Of a stretch of DNA of 64,000 bases, positions 7,966-15,277 are shown in pieces (the first letter of the stretch is position 1; each line of letters opens with the position of its first letter). The translations under genes were made by a program, and so were the position numbers. The notes under the pieces were generated by a model, which saw nothing but the letters and a program-made list of their open reading frames with translations, was not told where the DNA came from and made no database searches. This stretch comes from Paenilisteria newyorkensis (lineage in GTDB: Bacteria; Bacillota; Bacilli; Lactobacillales; Listeriaceae), in the NCBI RefSeq assembly GCF_000766145.1, contig NZ_JNFB01000008.1:21448-85447 (forward strand), given 5' to 3'.

Positions 7966-9444
7966 TTATTCAACTCCGAACATGTCAACTACTTCTGCCG
8001 TCACTCTTTGTTCGTCCGCTTCGATTTCTGCAAGTATTTCCTCGGCTGTCGTCTCGTCAACATCCTGCGCGGCCATAATCGCCCGCTTTTTAGACTGTAA
8101 GCCTGAACCAGTTAACGCTATTTGTTGATTTATACGCGCGTCTTTGTCATTTATAATAGAATCATCAAAGGTAGTAGTAACTTCGTATTCCTCTGTTGGA
8201 TATCCATTTATTCCAAAGTGATCCGCGATAAGTAATATACTCTCTACGACATTAGCAACGAAAACCTCGATATTATTCTCATGCGATTGCTTGCTCCTAA
8301 ACGTCTTACTGTTCTCACTAACAACCTCTGTCGCTGTTTTCAGTCCAGTTACATCAAAACCGAACGTTGCAGCAGAGAAACCAGTTTGCGTAGATAGTGT
8401 TTTCAAATATGCATCTAATGCTGATATATGCTCACTAACACGTAGCTCCGGCGACACATCGTAGTATTTTTGATTATTTTCATCTTGTCGCATCCCCTGA
8501 AATATTTCATCATCCGTATCGAAATATTTTGTTACAGTTCCAGTCGCAACATCTGTTTTACCTTTAATCCACGCGTCTGGAACAATCGCCCTCTTGCCGC
8601 CTATTCTGAATTCTCTTTCTAAAGAGTCGAAAACCCTGTCAATCGATTTCAAAGTGTCTATAGCATTTGCGAATATAGAAATCCCGAGCGGCACATTTGT
8701 ATCAACATTATTAGCTACTGCCGGCTTGCAATACGCGAAAAACGGTCGTGTCGCCTTTGGGAACTCAACTATTTCCTCTAAATCAGGATAAAGAAATGCT
8801 AAATCAACAGGTGTTCCCAGCGAGGTATCATTAATAGATGCCTTGTACAATTCGTTTCTGACGACATACCCAGTGTCTTGTTTCTCGTGCCATCTGATTA
8901 GCGTATAATTGAAATCCTTGACCTTTTTCTGCTCAACAACAATAATAGCCTGATCTATCTCTTTGTTAACATCCCACGATAGAGGAATGAAACTTTCTGC
9001 TGGAACATACGATACTTTAATGTCACCATCGCTCTTATAAATTTCGGCAGCCATTCCGCCAAGCGCCATCATAAACTCGGCATTATCCTGCGTGTTCTTG
9101 ATGAATCCGTTCGCTTCCAGAATAGGAGAAACAAAGTTTCCTACCGCCTCATTATCAAAGCTAACTTCCATTTTTTCATTGCATATCATGTTAGCCATTT
9201 CTTGCGATACCTGTTTTCCCATGCCCATCGTCATCATATTACGCTGTTTCTTGACGCCTTGAACAAAGTACCAAATCGTATGATATTCACTGTAAAAACC
9301 TTGATACCAGCACCGCCACTTCGCGATATTATCGTAAAACGATTGATCTATAGGGATGTCGACTTTTTGTTGCAATTCAATCCCTTTGATAATTCTCATT
9401 CTGTACAACACCCCTTTGATTTTATTGATTAGCTTTTTAATCAT
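7966..9444 (-). CDS. Portal protein (SPP1 Gp6-like)
   Basis: A 492-residue protein of the size and style of SPP1-like portals. Features are the N-terminal segment with RCWYQGFYSEYHTIWYFVQG, the central EFPKATRPFFAYCKPA and the helical DVTGLKTATEVVSENSKTFR. It forms the dodecameric ring through which DNA is packaged by the terminase. AGGAGGTAAAGCAG lies before the ATG at 9444; part of this SD belongs to the right inverted repeat described at 9456-9483. Normally portal follows terL directly; here an extra gene intervenes. Confidence 0.85.
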   Translation of the reverse strand: MIKKLINKIKGVLYRMRIIKGIELQQKVDIPIDQSFYDNIAKWRCWYQGFYSEYHTIWYFVQGVKKQRNMMTMGMGKQVSQEMANMICNEKMEVSFDNEAVGNFVSPILEANGFIKNTQDNAEFMMALGGMAAEIYKSDGDIKVSYVPAESFIPLSWDVNKEIDQAIIVVEQKKVKDFNYTLIRWHEKQDTGYVVRNELYKASINDTSLGTPVDLAFLYPDLEEIVEFPKATRPFFAYCKPAVANNVDTNVPLGISIFANAIDTLKSIDRVFDSLEREFRIGGKRAIVPDAWIKGKTDVATGTVTKYFDTDDEIFQGMRQDENNQKYYDVSPELRVSEHISALDAYLKTLSTQTGFSAATFGFDVTGLKTATEVVSENSKTFRSKQSHENNIEVFVANVVESILLIADHFGINGYPTEEYEVTTTFDDSIINDKDARINQQIALTGSGLQSKKRAIMAAQDVDETTAEEILAEIEADEQRVTAEVVDMFGVE

Positions 9445-9455
9445 CTGCTTTACCT

Positions 9456-9483
9456 CCTACGTTCCCCTTGTTAGGCAGTCGAG
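9456..9483. repeat. Inverted repeat, portal-side copy
   Basis: Plus-strand CCTACGTTCCCC, then TTGTTAGGCAGTCGAG. Its reverse complement matches 10192-10219 at 25 of 28 positions, including an uninterrupted 15-nt run CTCGACTGCCTAACA. The two copies enclose exactly one gene. Confidence 0.75.
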
Positions 9484-9520
9484 AGTATTATTTTTTAATC
9501 ATTACAACTTGAAGCTTTAA

Positions 9521-10171
9521 TTAGTCGTTGCTACCATTTTGTTGCCCTTGATGACCGTGGTGTCCATGATGCCCGTGGTGGAAATCAACAGGATAAGGAA
9601 CTGGATAAGGTTGCGGATAAGATTGAGGACCGCAATAACCGCCATAACCCCGACCATATCCGTTATCACATTTAACAGCTCCTAAGATAGCGCTTAGCGT
9701 ATCTTGTTCACGATACTGTGCATTCGTGTTGTTGATTTGATTCGTGATATATCCAGCAGATTCAGCGGCAGTTGCTTTGCTGTTAGCTTCAGCTAGTTGT
9801 GTTTGTAAGTTACTGATTTGACCATCTTTGATTGAATCAAGTATAGCCTGCGTATTTTGATTTGCTTGCATAGCAATACTGTTGAAACCTTGTGTTAATG
9901 TTGAATTAGTAGCGTAATTACCGGATGTAATCGCTTCTGTAACTTCTTGGAAGCCGTTAGTTTGATTAGATGCTAGGTTTTGAATAGATGTATTAGTCGC
10001 TTGATCTAGTACAAAATCTTTTGTTGCAACGTCTGCATTCTTATTGCCAAGTACATTTCCGCCGAACAAAGCTCCTAGCAACAGACCTCCTAAAAGACCT
10101 CCTCCGCCTAAGCCACCTAAGCCTCCGCCTCCAAATCCGCCATTGTTCATAATCTCATTATCAAATGCCAT
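9521..10171 (-). CDS. Gly-rich and His-rich phage protein flanked by inverted repeats
   Basis: A 216-residue protein of unknown function between terL and portal. Residues 10-45 are a glycine/leucine stretch (GGGGLGGLGGGGLLGGLLLG), hydrophobic enough to insert in or contact membranes. Residues 50-160 are an Asn/Gln/Ala-rich helical region (NLASNQTNGFQEVTEAITSG) likely to form a coiled coil. The end is Gly/Tyr/Pro-rich and then histidine-rich (FHHGHHGHHGHQGQQNGS), suggesting metal binding. Proteins of this general style occur near head genes of other Firmicutes phages as hypotheticals. AAAGGGGACGGTAAAA precedes the ATG. Flanking 28-bp inverted repeats suggest that gene and repeats arrived as a unit. 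Confidence 0.6.
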   Translation of the reverse strand: MAFDNEIMNNGGFGGGGLGGLGGGGLLGGLLLGALFGGNVLGNKNADVATKDFVLDQATNTSIQNLASNQTNGFQEVTEAITSGNYATNSTLTQGFNSIAMQANQNTQAILDSIKDGQISNLQTQLAEANSKATAAESAGYITNQINNTNAQYREQDTLSAILGAVKCDNGYGRGYGGYCGPQSYPQPYPVPYPVDFHHGHHGHHGHQGQQNGSND

Positions 10172-10191
10172 TTTTACCGTCCCCTTTGACC

Positions 10192-10219
10192 CTCGACTGC
10201 CTAACAGGAGAAACGTAGG
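10192..10219. repeat. Inverted repeat, terL-side copy
   Basis: Plus-strand CTCGACTGCCTAACA then GGAGAAACGTAGG; it abuts the TAA stop of terL at 10220-10222. It is the reverse complement of 9456-9483 with three mismatches clustered at repeat positions 16, 18 and 20. Confidence 0.75.
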
Positions 10220-11521
10220 TTAGAAACTCTTGATATATTCCTTGAAAAAATGATTTATGCTATATCTGAATTCATCCATCGCGTGATTGTCTTTGTCCGC
10301 AGGTTTTCCGTGTTCATTACGCGCGTATAGACCAACCTCTTTGATGAAATGATAGTGATCATAAGGTTTGTTATCTTCGTAGAGGTAAAAAAGCCCTTTG
10401 TCTATGCAACTTTTAGCTCGTTCAATGCCGACTTCTATTTTCAGGCCGTTTGCATCGATGGTGTCGCGACTGTTGTTGTCGGCTTTATCGGTATCGACAC
10501 CAAGTAAATGCAATTCTTCTCGCAATGATTTACAGGCCGGATCAACAAAGAAGTAATCATGATGGTATCCCCATTTCGAGAAACACCAATCCTTGAATTT
10601 AACGATTTCTTTTGCATATGTGGACATCGCTTTAATGCTGCCTGTTTCCTTACCGCTGTGATAGTAGTTAGCCATGCGGTAGAGGCGATAGCTATACTTA
10701 CCGCTATCGCTTTGAAATTGAGTTACAACATTAAAACTGCACGTCGTAGCGTCTGACTGCCCTCCATCCGCGCTAAAAAACGCCTCTACAACTTTTCCTT
10801 GCAGGACGCTCTTTTCGTGCTTATCTGGGTCGAAATTATTGTATATTACGCCCTCTGGCATAACTCTTTCGCCTAACCAATCACGCTTATAGAGGTAGTC
10901 GGATGTCTTACATTCATCTTCCCATTCTTTCAACCGCGAACCTGTTAAAATCGGGTTATCTTGAGGTCGCCAGTGTCTAAATCGATATGTTCCAGTCTTT
11001 ACAAACGGTTCTAGCGCTTCTAAGTTAGGATGATTAGGCGCTGGCGGATTCTGTTCTACCAGGTGAAAACGACACTTAGATGCCTTTGTACGCCTAAACG
11101 CTTCTTCAATCACGGCTTTGTTAAGCAGGTTAAACTCTAGGAATGTGACCGTACCGAATGACATACCCGTTATCGAACCAACAGCATTAACCTTACCGCC
11201 ACCTTTGTAATAGATGCGTTTCTCTCCCGTAGGCAGGTTCAACCACAGGTGGTCCCCGTGTTCATCGTGTCGTATCTCTCCGAAATCGGCGAAAATGTGT
11301 TCTAAACCAAATCCCTCGCAATCCATAAACATACGGTAAGCCTGTTCCTGATTGTACGCTAACACTAGATGTAGAGGGTCTGGACTAGCTGCGTAGATGA
11401 TAGCCATCTTTAAAGCGTCTGACATCGTTTTACCTGAACGAATAGTGCCTTCATTCAGTTCTAAGCGGATGCCCTTGATGTTTGCATATACGTTCTCTTT
11501 CTGCTTTTCAGACAACATCAT
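10220..11521 (-). CDS. terL: Terminase large subunit
   Basis: A 433-residue DNA packaging motor. The N-terminal ATPase shows a Walker A-like GTIRSGKT and a second motif in TVTFLEFNLL, where the usual acidic pair has Leu-Glu so only the catalytic Glu is kept. The C-terminal RNase H-like nuclease has acidic residues in FFSADGGQSDAT, YFFVDPACKSLREEL and KDNHAMDEFRYS. The ATG at 11521 follows GAGG by 9 nt; a GTG at 11530 is also in frame. The gene overlaps terS by 14 nt, the usual arrangement. It cuts and translocates concatemeric phage DNA into the head through the portal. Confidence 0.88.
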   Translation of the reverse strand: MMLSEKQKENVYANIKGIRLELNEGTIRSGKTMSDALKMAIIYAASPDPLHLVLAYNQEQAYRMFMDCEGFGLEHIFADFGEIRHDEHGDHLWLNLPTGEKRIYYKGGGKVNAVGSITGMSFGTVTFLEFNLLNKAVIEEAFRRTKASKCRFHLVEQNPPAPNHPNLEALEPFVKTGTYRFRHWRPQDNPILTGSRLKEWEDECKTSDYLYKRDWLGERVMPEGVIYNNFDPDKHEKSVLQGKVVEAFFSADGGQSDATTCSFNVVTQFQSDSGKYSYRLYRMANYYHSGKETGSIKAMSTYAKEIVKFKDWCFSKWGYHHDYFFVDPACKSLREELHLLGVDTDKADNNSRDTIDANGLKIEVGIERAKSCIDKGLFYLYEDNKPYDHYHFIKEVGLYARNEHGKPADKDNHAMDEFRYSINHFFKEYIKSF

Positions 11522-12068
11522 CTGGATCACCCTCGCTTTCCGGGTCCTTTTCTTCTTCCACTCCTAAACCAGTCCCTAAGTCGATTAGATCGTCAATGCG
11601 GATACGTGCTGTTTGATTTTGCGTGATTTTATTGGCTCTATTTTTAAGGATAGATGCCTCTGCTTCCATTTTTTCAGCTTGAGCCGTTATTAATCTTCTT
11701 TGAATAGCCAAACTCGAAGGGTAGCGCTTAAGTATCTCCTTAGCTGCATCTTTTCGATGATTTATATCTGGCTCTTTTTCCACTATTTCGTAACTATCAG
11801 CAAAAGAAATGATAACCTTTTCTTTAATCTCTCCTCTGGCTATTTTTGTAAGTAGTTCTAACGCTTCCGTTGCATTCATAATTCTTTCTGATTCTATTTT
11901 AGCTAGCGTTTCCTCTATATACGCCTCAATGTCAGGTTTTGCAAGGTTTTCTGTCCCTATCTGTCTAGCTGTTTTTTTGCTATATCCAGCGAGACGCGCC
12001 GCTTCCGCAGCGTTACCGCATCGTATATACTCATCTGCAAAACGCTGTTGTTTCTCTGTCAGTCCCAC
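11508..12068 (-). CDS. terS: Terminase small subunit
   Basis: A 186-residue protein of the Terminase_2 type. The N-terminal KQQRFADEYIRCGNAAEAAR and GYSKKTARQIGTENLAKPDI form the helix-turn-helix that binds the packaging site; the middle is a helical oligomerisation region and the end is acidic (EEEKDPESEGDPDD), probably for contact with TerL. The GTG at 12068 is the first start after an in-frame TGA; GGGAGG lies rather far upstream. First gene of the packaging module. Confidence 0.85.
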   Translation of the reverse strand: MGLTEKQQRFADEYIRCGNAAEAARLAGYSKKTARQIGTENLAKPDIEAYIEETLAKIESERIMNATEALELLTKIARGEIKEKVIISFADSYEIVEKEPDINHRKDAAKEILKRYPSSLAIQRRLITAQAEKMEAEASILKNRANKITQNQTARIRIDDLIDLGTGLGVEEEKDPESEGDPDDVV

Positions 12069-12109
12069 TACATATCACCACGCCTCCCTTTATTAGAATA
12101 GGTTTTTGA

Positions 12110-12463
12110 TTATTTTAACAGCCTTCCGTTTTCGTCAACAGCACACTCGGTATTTATTAAACTGCCATTTTTAGAAAATCTAATGCCTTCTTTATCAACA
12201 ATCCACATATGGCCTTCTTTTCCTCGAATAAGCGTGAAATCTTTAGTTATGATTGTTGTAGTATCTTCGTTTTGCATAACTTGGACGTAGCTTCCGTCAT
12301 ATGCCATAGGCGATTCTTCCGTTTTATCCTCAATCAAATCTTCGCGGATGTAGCGATGTCCGTTTAAATATACAGGCCCGACATAATCATCTCCAAGACC
12401 ATTAAGTTCAAATTTCAGTTGTATTTCTTCCTCGGTGACTCTATCTAACTTATTTTTAAACAT
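12110..12463 (-). CDS. Phage protein of unknown function upstream of terS
   Basis: A 117-residue acidic protein starting MFKNKLDRVTEEE; GGAG stands 9 nt before this ATG, better than the upstream ATG at 12478. It contains YVGPVYLNGHRYIREDLIED and a beta-rich end. It overlaps the stop of the preceding gene by 8 nt. Not recognised. Confidence 0.5.
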   Translation of the reverse strand: MFKNKLDRVTEEEIQLKFELNGLGDDYVGPVYLNGHRYIREDLIEDKTEESPMAYDGSYVQVMQNEDTTTIITKDFTLIRGKEGHMWIVDKEGIRFSKNGSLINTECAVDENGRLLK

Positions 12464-12740
12464 ACTTCCCAACTCCATTCACATTTTTAAAAGCACTGCG
12501 CCTATCATTAAAAAATAAACGCAATTTCTTGATATTTTTGCGTTTAATCCGCGAGTTGTTCGTGTTGTTTGCTATTTGCATGTATTTTTTAGTTTCAGGA
12601 TGATTGGACAATACACGATTAATAAACTTTTTAGCGCTTTTGATAAAATCATCGATTGCTACAGCAATTTTCTTGATAAACTTAACTATTTCCTCGAACG
12701 CTTTACGAACTTTATCCTCGAATTCTTGGTTATTTTCCAT
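12456..12740 (-). CDS. Small basic helical phage protein
   Basis: A 94-residue protein beginning MENNQEFEDKVRKAFEE, with AAGGAG 8 nt before the ATG at 12740 (a GTG at 12749 is less well placed). It is amphipathic and lysine-rich (FIKKIAVAIDDFIKSAKKFI), with a very basic C-terminal half. It could bind nucleic acid or a membrane surface; no family recognised. Confidence 0.45.
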   Translation of the reverse strand: MENNQEFEDKVRKAFEEIVKFIKKIAVAIDDFIKSAKKFINRVLSNHPETKKYMQIANNTNNSRIKRKNIKKLRLFFNDRRSAFKNVNGVGKYV

Positions 12741-12864
12741 TCTTCCCACTCCTTATATAGATTACTACCGCGCATAAACAACCAATAACTAGCCATAACC
12801 ACCAATAATGTATAAGCTTCTCGCCTTCTGTCATATGGACCATATCGTGTAGGAATTGATTCAT
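12730..12864 (-). CDS. 44-residue single-pass membrane protein
   Basis: A small gene starting at an ATG that overlaps the upstream TGA (ATGA at 12864-12861). The peptide reads MNQFLHDMVHMTEGEKLIHY, then a hydrophobic helix WWLWLVIGCLCAVVIYI, then RSGKNGK. The positive tail after the helix predicts an outside N-terminus. It overlaps the next gene by 11 nt and supplies that gene's SD. Translational coupling on both sides supports it as real. Function unknown. Confidence 0.6.
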   Translation of the reverse strand: MNQFLHDMVHMTEGEKLIHYWWLWLVIGCLCAVVIYIRSGKNGK

Positions 12865-13148
12865 TTCGCCGCTACCGCTCTGGCAAACTTAGCTCTAAGC
12901 TCTTCTGCAATTCTTTGTTTGGAAAGGTTGTCTAAGAAAAATCTTGCTTTCTGCGATATTTTCCATCCATTCACTGGATAACCACTTAGGACGCTATTGG
13001 CCCGCAAAAAAGAATACCGTTCATTACCAAGTAATACGGTTGATTGATCGAAGTAGCTGGTAATAACCGTTCCCTTGCCTTTAATAAAGCTCTCCATCTC
13101 ATCTTTAACATCTTTCGAATCATGACAAATGACAATAAACTGTTTCAT
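12861..13148 (-). CDS. Phage protein of unknown function, first gene of late operon
   Basis: A 95-residue protein starting MKQFIVICHDSKDVKDEMES, with a central YFDQSTVLLGNERYSFLRAN and a helical basic end. GAGGAG lies 8 nt before the ATG. It is the first gene after the late control region, and a terminator hairpin ends only about 20 nt upstream of its start. Confidence 0.5.
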   Translation of the reverse strand: MKQFIVICHDSKDVKDEMESFIKGKGTVITSYFDQSTVLLGNERYSFLRANSVLSGYPVNGWKISQKARFFLDNLSKQRIAEELRAKFARAVAAK

Positions 13149-13167
13149 ATTATCAACTCCTCACCCA

Positions 13168-13196
13168 AAATAAAAAGCACTACGCGTTGTAGTGCC
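13168..13196 (-). terminator. Intrinsic terminator at the head of the late operon
   Basis: On the minus strand GCACTAC-AACGC-GTAGTGC is followed by TTTTTATTTT. It sits just upstream of the first late gene, so any transcript entering the late operon must read through it. Confidence 0.75.
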
Positions 13197-13451
13197 TGCT
13201 CGGCGTGTTTAATGTCCAGTAAGCGTAGGACAGTTATGTAAATCCGCAGTTATAAAACCAGGTAACTTCTGCGGTGCCGTTCGTCAACGACTTGTTTTTT
13301 GTTCTCCTCTTTCCATTCGTTCTACCCGTAGGCGAGGATACACTATACTATACATAGCGCTGGAAACTAATTTAATAAGAGCCTTCACGTTTGATGACTA
13401 TGTATTATTCCAGCCCGTCAGACGGATTCTGGAATTGATCGCTTTGATAAA

Positions 13452-13508
13452 AAAGAGAGAAGCGGGAAAAGAAGTTATCGATTTTTGGTTTATCCCACTT
13501 CTCTCATA
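13452..13508 (-). terminator. Promoter-proximal terminator
   Basis: Minus strand GAGAGAAGTGGGA pairs with TCCCGCTTCTCTC across a loop of about 25 nt and is followed by TTTTTT. The 13-bp stem begins only about 5 nt after the TATAAT box, so nearly the whole RNA of about 60 nt from that promoter is the terminator. Confidence 0.8.
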
Positions 13509-13513
13509 CTACA

Positions 13514-13548
13514 ATTATACAACGCTTTTTCGCTCTAAAAGTATCAAG
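13514..13548 (-). promoter_or_regulatory. Candidate late promoter
   Basis: Minus strand TTGTATAATTG contains a perfect TATAAT at 13519-13514. The nearest TTGATA is 22 nt upstream, too far for a normal sigma-A -35; CTTTTA at 16 nt is weak. A good -10 with a poor -35 suits an activator-dependent promoter. Confidence 0.5.
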
Positions 13549-13554
13549 AAAGTA

Positions 13555-13992
13555 TCATTTTTGTTTTAGCACTTCAATTCCGAGTGTCGTGGCTAACTGT
13601 ATGACACCCTTACGCTTTTCGCGTTTGTACTGCGCTTCTTCATAAGGTATGTCAATCATGACATCGATATCCCGCGAATCATGTATGAAGCACTCGATGA
13701 TGATTTTGCGCTGAATATGATCCAGTTGGTTTATAATCACATCGTATTTTTTTACTGCATCTTGCGCGGTTTGAATGTTATCTATGTTGTGTATAACAGC
13801 ATCTTCTACCTTGCTGTTGAACTGGTTTGAAAACGAAGGAGGCGCAATAGTGTACGTTGTTGTCACGGATGGTAGTATAAGCGCGCCTGCTTTCAAACGA
13901 AGAATTTTGTAATCCTCGAAAAACTTTTTCAAAGCGCGAACGGTACCGATATAATCAATATCGCTCGCTTGTGGTAGGTCAAATAAACTCAA
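13555..13992 (-). CDS. ArpU/LlgA-like phage late transcription regulator
   Basis: A 145-residue protein of the phage ArpU family. The C-terminal part, DAVKKYDVIINQLDHIQRKI, then DIDVMIDIPYEEAQYKREKR, matches the sigma-like helical region of that family; the N-terminus (DIDYIGTVRALKKFFEDYKI) is also typical. In Listeria phage 10403S the related LlgA switches on the late genes. Here it lies immediately upstream of the late control region and the structural operon, as expected. AGGGGG lies 8 nt before the TTG at 13992, which I take as the start. Confidence 0.8.
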   Translation of the reverse strand: MSLFDLPQASDIDYIGTVRALKKFFEDYKILRLKAGALILPSVTTTYTIAPPSFSNQFNSKVEDAVIHNIDNIQTAQDAVKKYDVIINQLDHIQRKIIIECFIHDSRDIDVMIDIPYEEAQYKREKRKGVIQLATTLGIEVLKQK

Positions 13993-14004
13993 TAAAAGCG
14001 CCCC

Positions 14005-14060
14005 CTATGGTATAATTAATTTGCGGATTAATTAGCGGGGCGCGAGCCTCGTTTTTTTAT
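14005..14060 (+). ncRNA. Candidate very short plus-strand RNA
   Basis: A plus-strand extended -10 box (TATGGTATAAT, 14006-14016) is followed by the perfect inverted repeat TAATTAAT/ATTAATTA (14013-14034) and then CGGGGC-GCGA-GCCTCG with a GNRA loop and TTTTTTT. Promoter and terminator would make an RNA of about 40 nt running against the surrounding operon and against the arpU leader. No -35 is seen. The inverted repeat could instead be an operator. Confidence 0.35.
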
Positions 14061-14290
14061 TTTCCTCCTACTCGTAATGATGCAATGCTAACTATTGTTG
14101 CACTTACTTCGTTGGGTTTAGTGTTTGTTTTTGCGGCGTATAATTCTTTAATTGTTTCTTGCACATATTCAATGTCGCACTTTCCTATAATCGACTTTTT
14201 AAGACTTACAACCGTAGCGGCTGGGTAACTTTCACCGTCATATATCACGTATTGCATTAAAAAATTATTTGTTCGATATCTTTTTACCAC
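14057..14290 (-). CDS. Small phage protein of unknown function
   Basis: A 77-residue protein starting at GTG 14290 (VVKRYRTNNFLMQYVIYDGE), with GGGGG upstream inside the end of the preceding small gene. A longer open frame to 14458 would overlap that membrane-protein gene completely and is rejected. The C-terminal half is helical (SLKKSIIGKCDIEYVQETIK). Not recognised. Confidence 0.5.
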   Translation of the reverse strand: MVKRYRTNNFLMQYVIYDGESYPAATVVSLKKSIIGKCDIEYVQETIKELYAAKTNTKPNEVSATIVSIASLRVGGK

Positions 14291-14292
14291 AT

Positions 14293-14409
14293 TCACCACC
14301 CCCAAGCCCAAAGTACGCCTTTTACAAGTAAACCAGCTATTCCGATAAAAGCTATTGTTACCAGAATTAAAACAAATACATTCACGATTTTTTCTTCTAT
14401 TTTCTTCAT
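14293..14409 (-). CDS. 38-residue membrane protein
   Basis: Starts at ATG 14409 with GGAGGAAAAAGA upstream, an excellent SD. MKKIEEKIVN is followed by the transmembrane helix VFVLILVTIAFIGIAGLLV and KGVLWAWGW. It lies between another membrane protein and a soluble small protein and ends in the SD of the next gene. Function unknown; similar tiny membrane proteins are common in Firmicutes phages. Confidence 0.6.
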   Translation of the reverse strand: MKKIEEKIVNVFVLILVTIAFIGIAGLLVKGVLWAWGW

Positions 14410-14420
14410 TCTTTTTCCTC

Positions 14421-14867
14421 CTATTCATAATTAACTTCGTTTGGACTGACGTCTCCATCTACAGTTTCCGTATCTATAACGTGGTGTCTTTGTAAAAGAC
14501 CAGCGCCGAAGTAGTTAATAGTGGTTTTAAGTATTCCTTTGTCTTGAATACCACCAGAAATAAACTCGTCATATTCTCCAACGCTTATACTGTCCGTTCC
14601 CTTGTATTTAATTTCTCGGTAGTACCTATAAGTAACAACAGGTTGAGAATCCGTAGGGTGTACTTCGAGTAACTTTTCCCTGTAAACATATACAGTATTC
14701 CTATCGTCTCTTTGTATAGTTGCTTTTTCTACATCTAAGACTGATACATAGTTTCCGCCGTCTTTCTTTGCTTTATACGATATTGCTGATATAAACGCTA
14801 TGACTATTAAAAGAAGTAACATTACAATTATTGAGATTGTCTTTTTATTGTCTTTATATATATTCAC
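14421..14867 (-). CDS. Membrane-anchored phage protein
   Basis: A 148-residue protein with an N-terminal signal anchor (TISIIVMLLLLIVIAFISAI) and an exported domain of about 115 residues rich in beta strands (YVSVLDVEKATIQRDDRNTV). The GTG at 14867 overlaps the upstream TGA; GGAGGT abuts it, so the exact start is uncertain. No lipobox. It may act at the cell surface of the infected cell, an inference from topology only. Confidence 0.55.
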   Translation of the reverse strand: MNIYKDNKKTISIIVMLLLLIVIAFISAISYKAKKDGGNYVSVLDVEKATIQRDDRNTVYVYREKLLEVHPTDSQPVVTYRYYREIKYKGTDSISVGEYDEFISGGIQDKGILKTTINYFGAGLLQRHHVIDTETVDGDVSPNEVNYE

Positions 14868-15277
14868 ACCTCCACAAACCCTCTGCCCTCGTGTTTAAGG
14901 CAAATTATCGAATCCATATACTTCCGTTCAAAAAGCTTTTGTTTGAGCTTAAACGCCTCGGTTTTCACGCCTTTGATGTCGATAATTTCGGTGTGTCCAT
15001 CTGCGTATAGAACTTCGAAATCGGCGACGTACTCTATTTTTTGATGAGTCTTGCCGTTTTTCCTGAATCCTTCTTGCAGCAGGTACCGAGGTTGGAGTTT
15101 AAAACTCTCAACCTCGCCCGCCTTCTTAAGTAGTTTCAGGTGACCGTAATACGTCGCTTCCGCCTTGCTATCGAATGTAAATCCGTCTACAGTAGTTTTC
15201 TTATTACCGTATTTACTTCGCGTAGCTGGTCGCTTCGTTGATGACGATCGCTTCATACTTTGTCTCAATTTCTTCAT
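14864..15277 (-). CDS. DUF1064 phage nuclease-like protein
   Basis: A protein of about 137 residues of the DUF1064 family, thought to be a VRR/PD-(D/E)XK-like nuclease. The conserved core is KYGNKKTTVDGFTFDSKAEA, then FKLQPRYLLQ, then IEYVADFEV with DIKGVKTEAFKLKQKLFERK, giving the E...D...(D/E)XK pattern. Likely a Holliday-junction or replication-fork nuclease. Start chosen at ATG 15277 with GAGG 9 nt upstream; ATGs at 15292 and 15256 are possible. Its 5' end overlaps a separate 50-codon gene. Confidence 0.75.
   Translation of the reverse strand: MKKLRQSMKRSSSTKRPATRSKYGNKKTTVDGFTFDSKAEATYYGHLKLLKKAGEVESFKLQPRYLLQEGFRKNGKTHQKIEYVADFEVLYADGHTEIIDIKGVKTEAFKLKQKLFERKYMDSIICLKHEGRGFVEV

Larger units (their letters stand above)
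13197..13554 (-). promoter_or_regulatory. Late-gene control region (no CDS over 30 codons)
   Basis: About 360 nt between the ArpU-like gene and the late operon, with no convincing gene. It holds a consensus TATAAT, a promoter-proximal terminator, a hairpin at 13407-13435 (ATTCCAG/CTGGAAT around CCGTC-T-GACGG), an AT-rich stretch with two TATAGT-like boxes near 13345-13365, and a hairpin made of CCGCAG/CTGCGG near 13240-13275. This reads as a structured leader whose transcription must be antiterminated, or as the site where an ArpU/LlgA-type activator works. Confidence 0.6.

Noticed and set aside
14291..14458. Upstream extension of the gene at 14057-14290 to 133 codons
   Set aside because: It would run through the 38-codon membrane gene in another frame, which has a much better SD and hydrophobic pattern.
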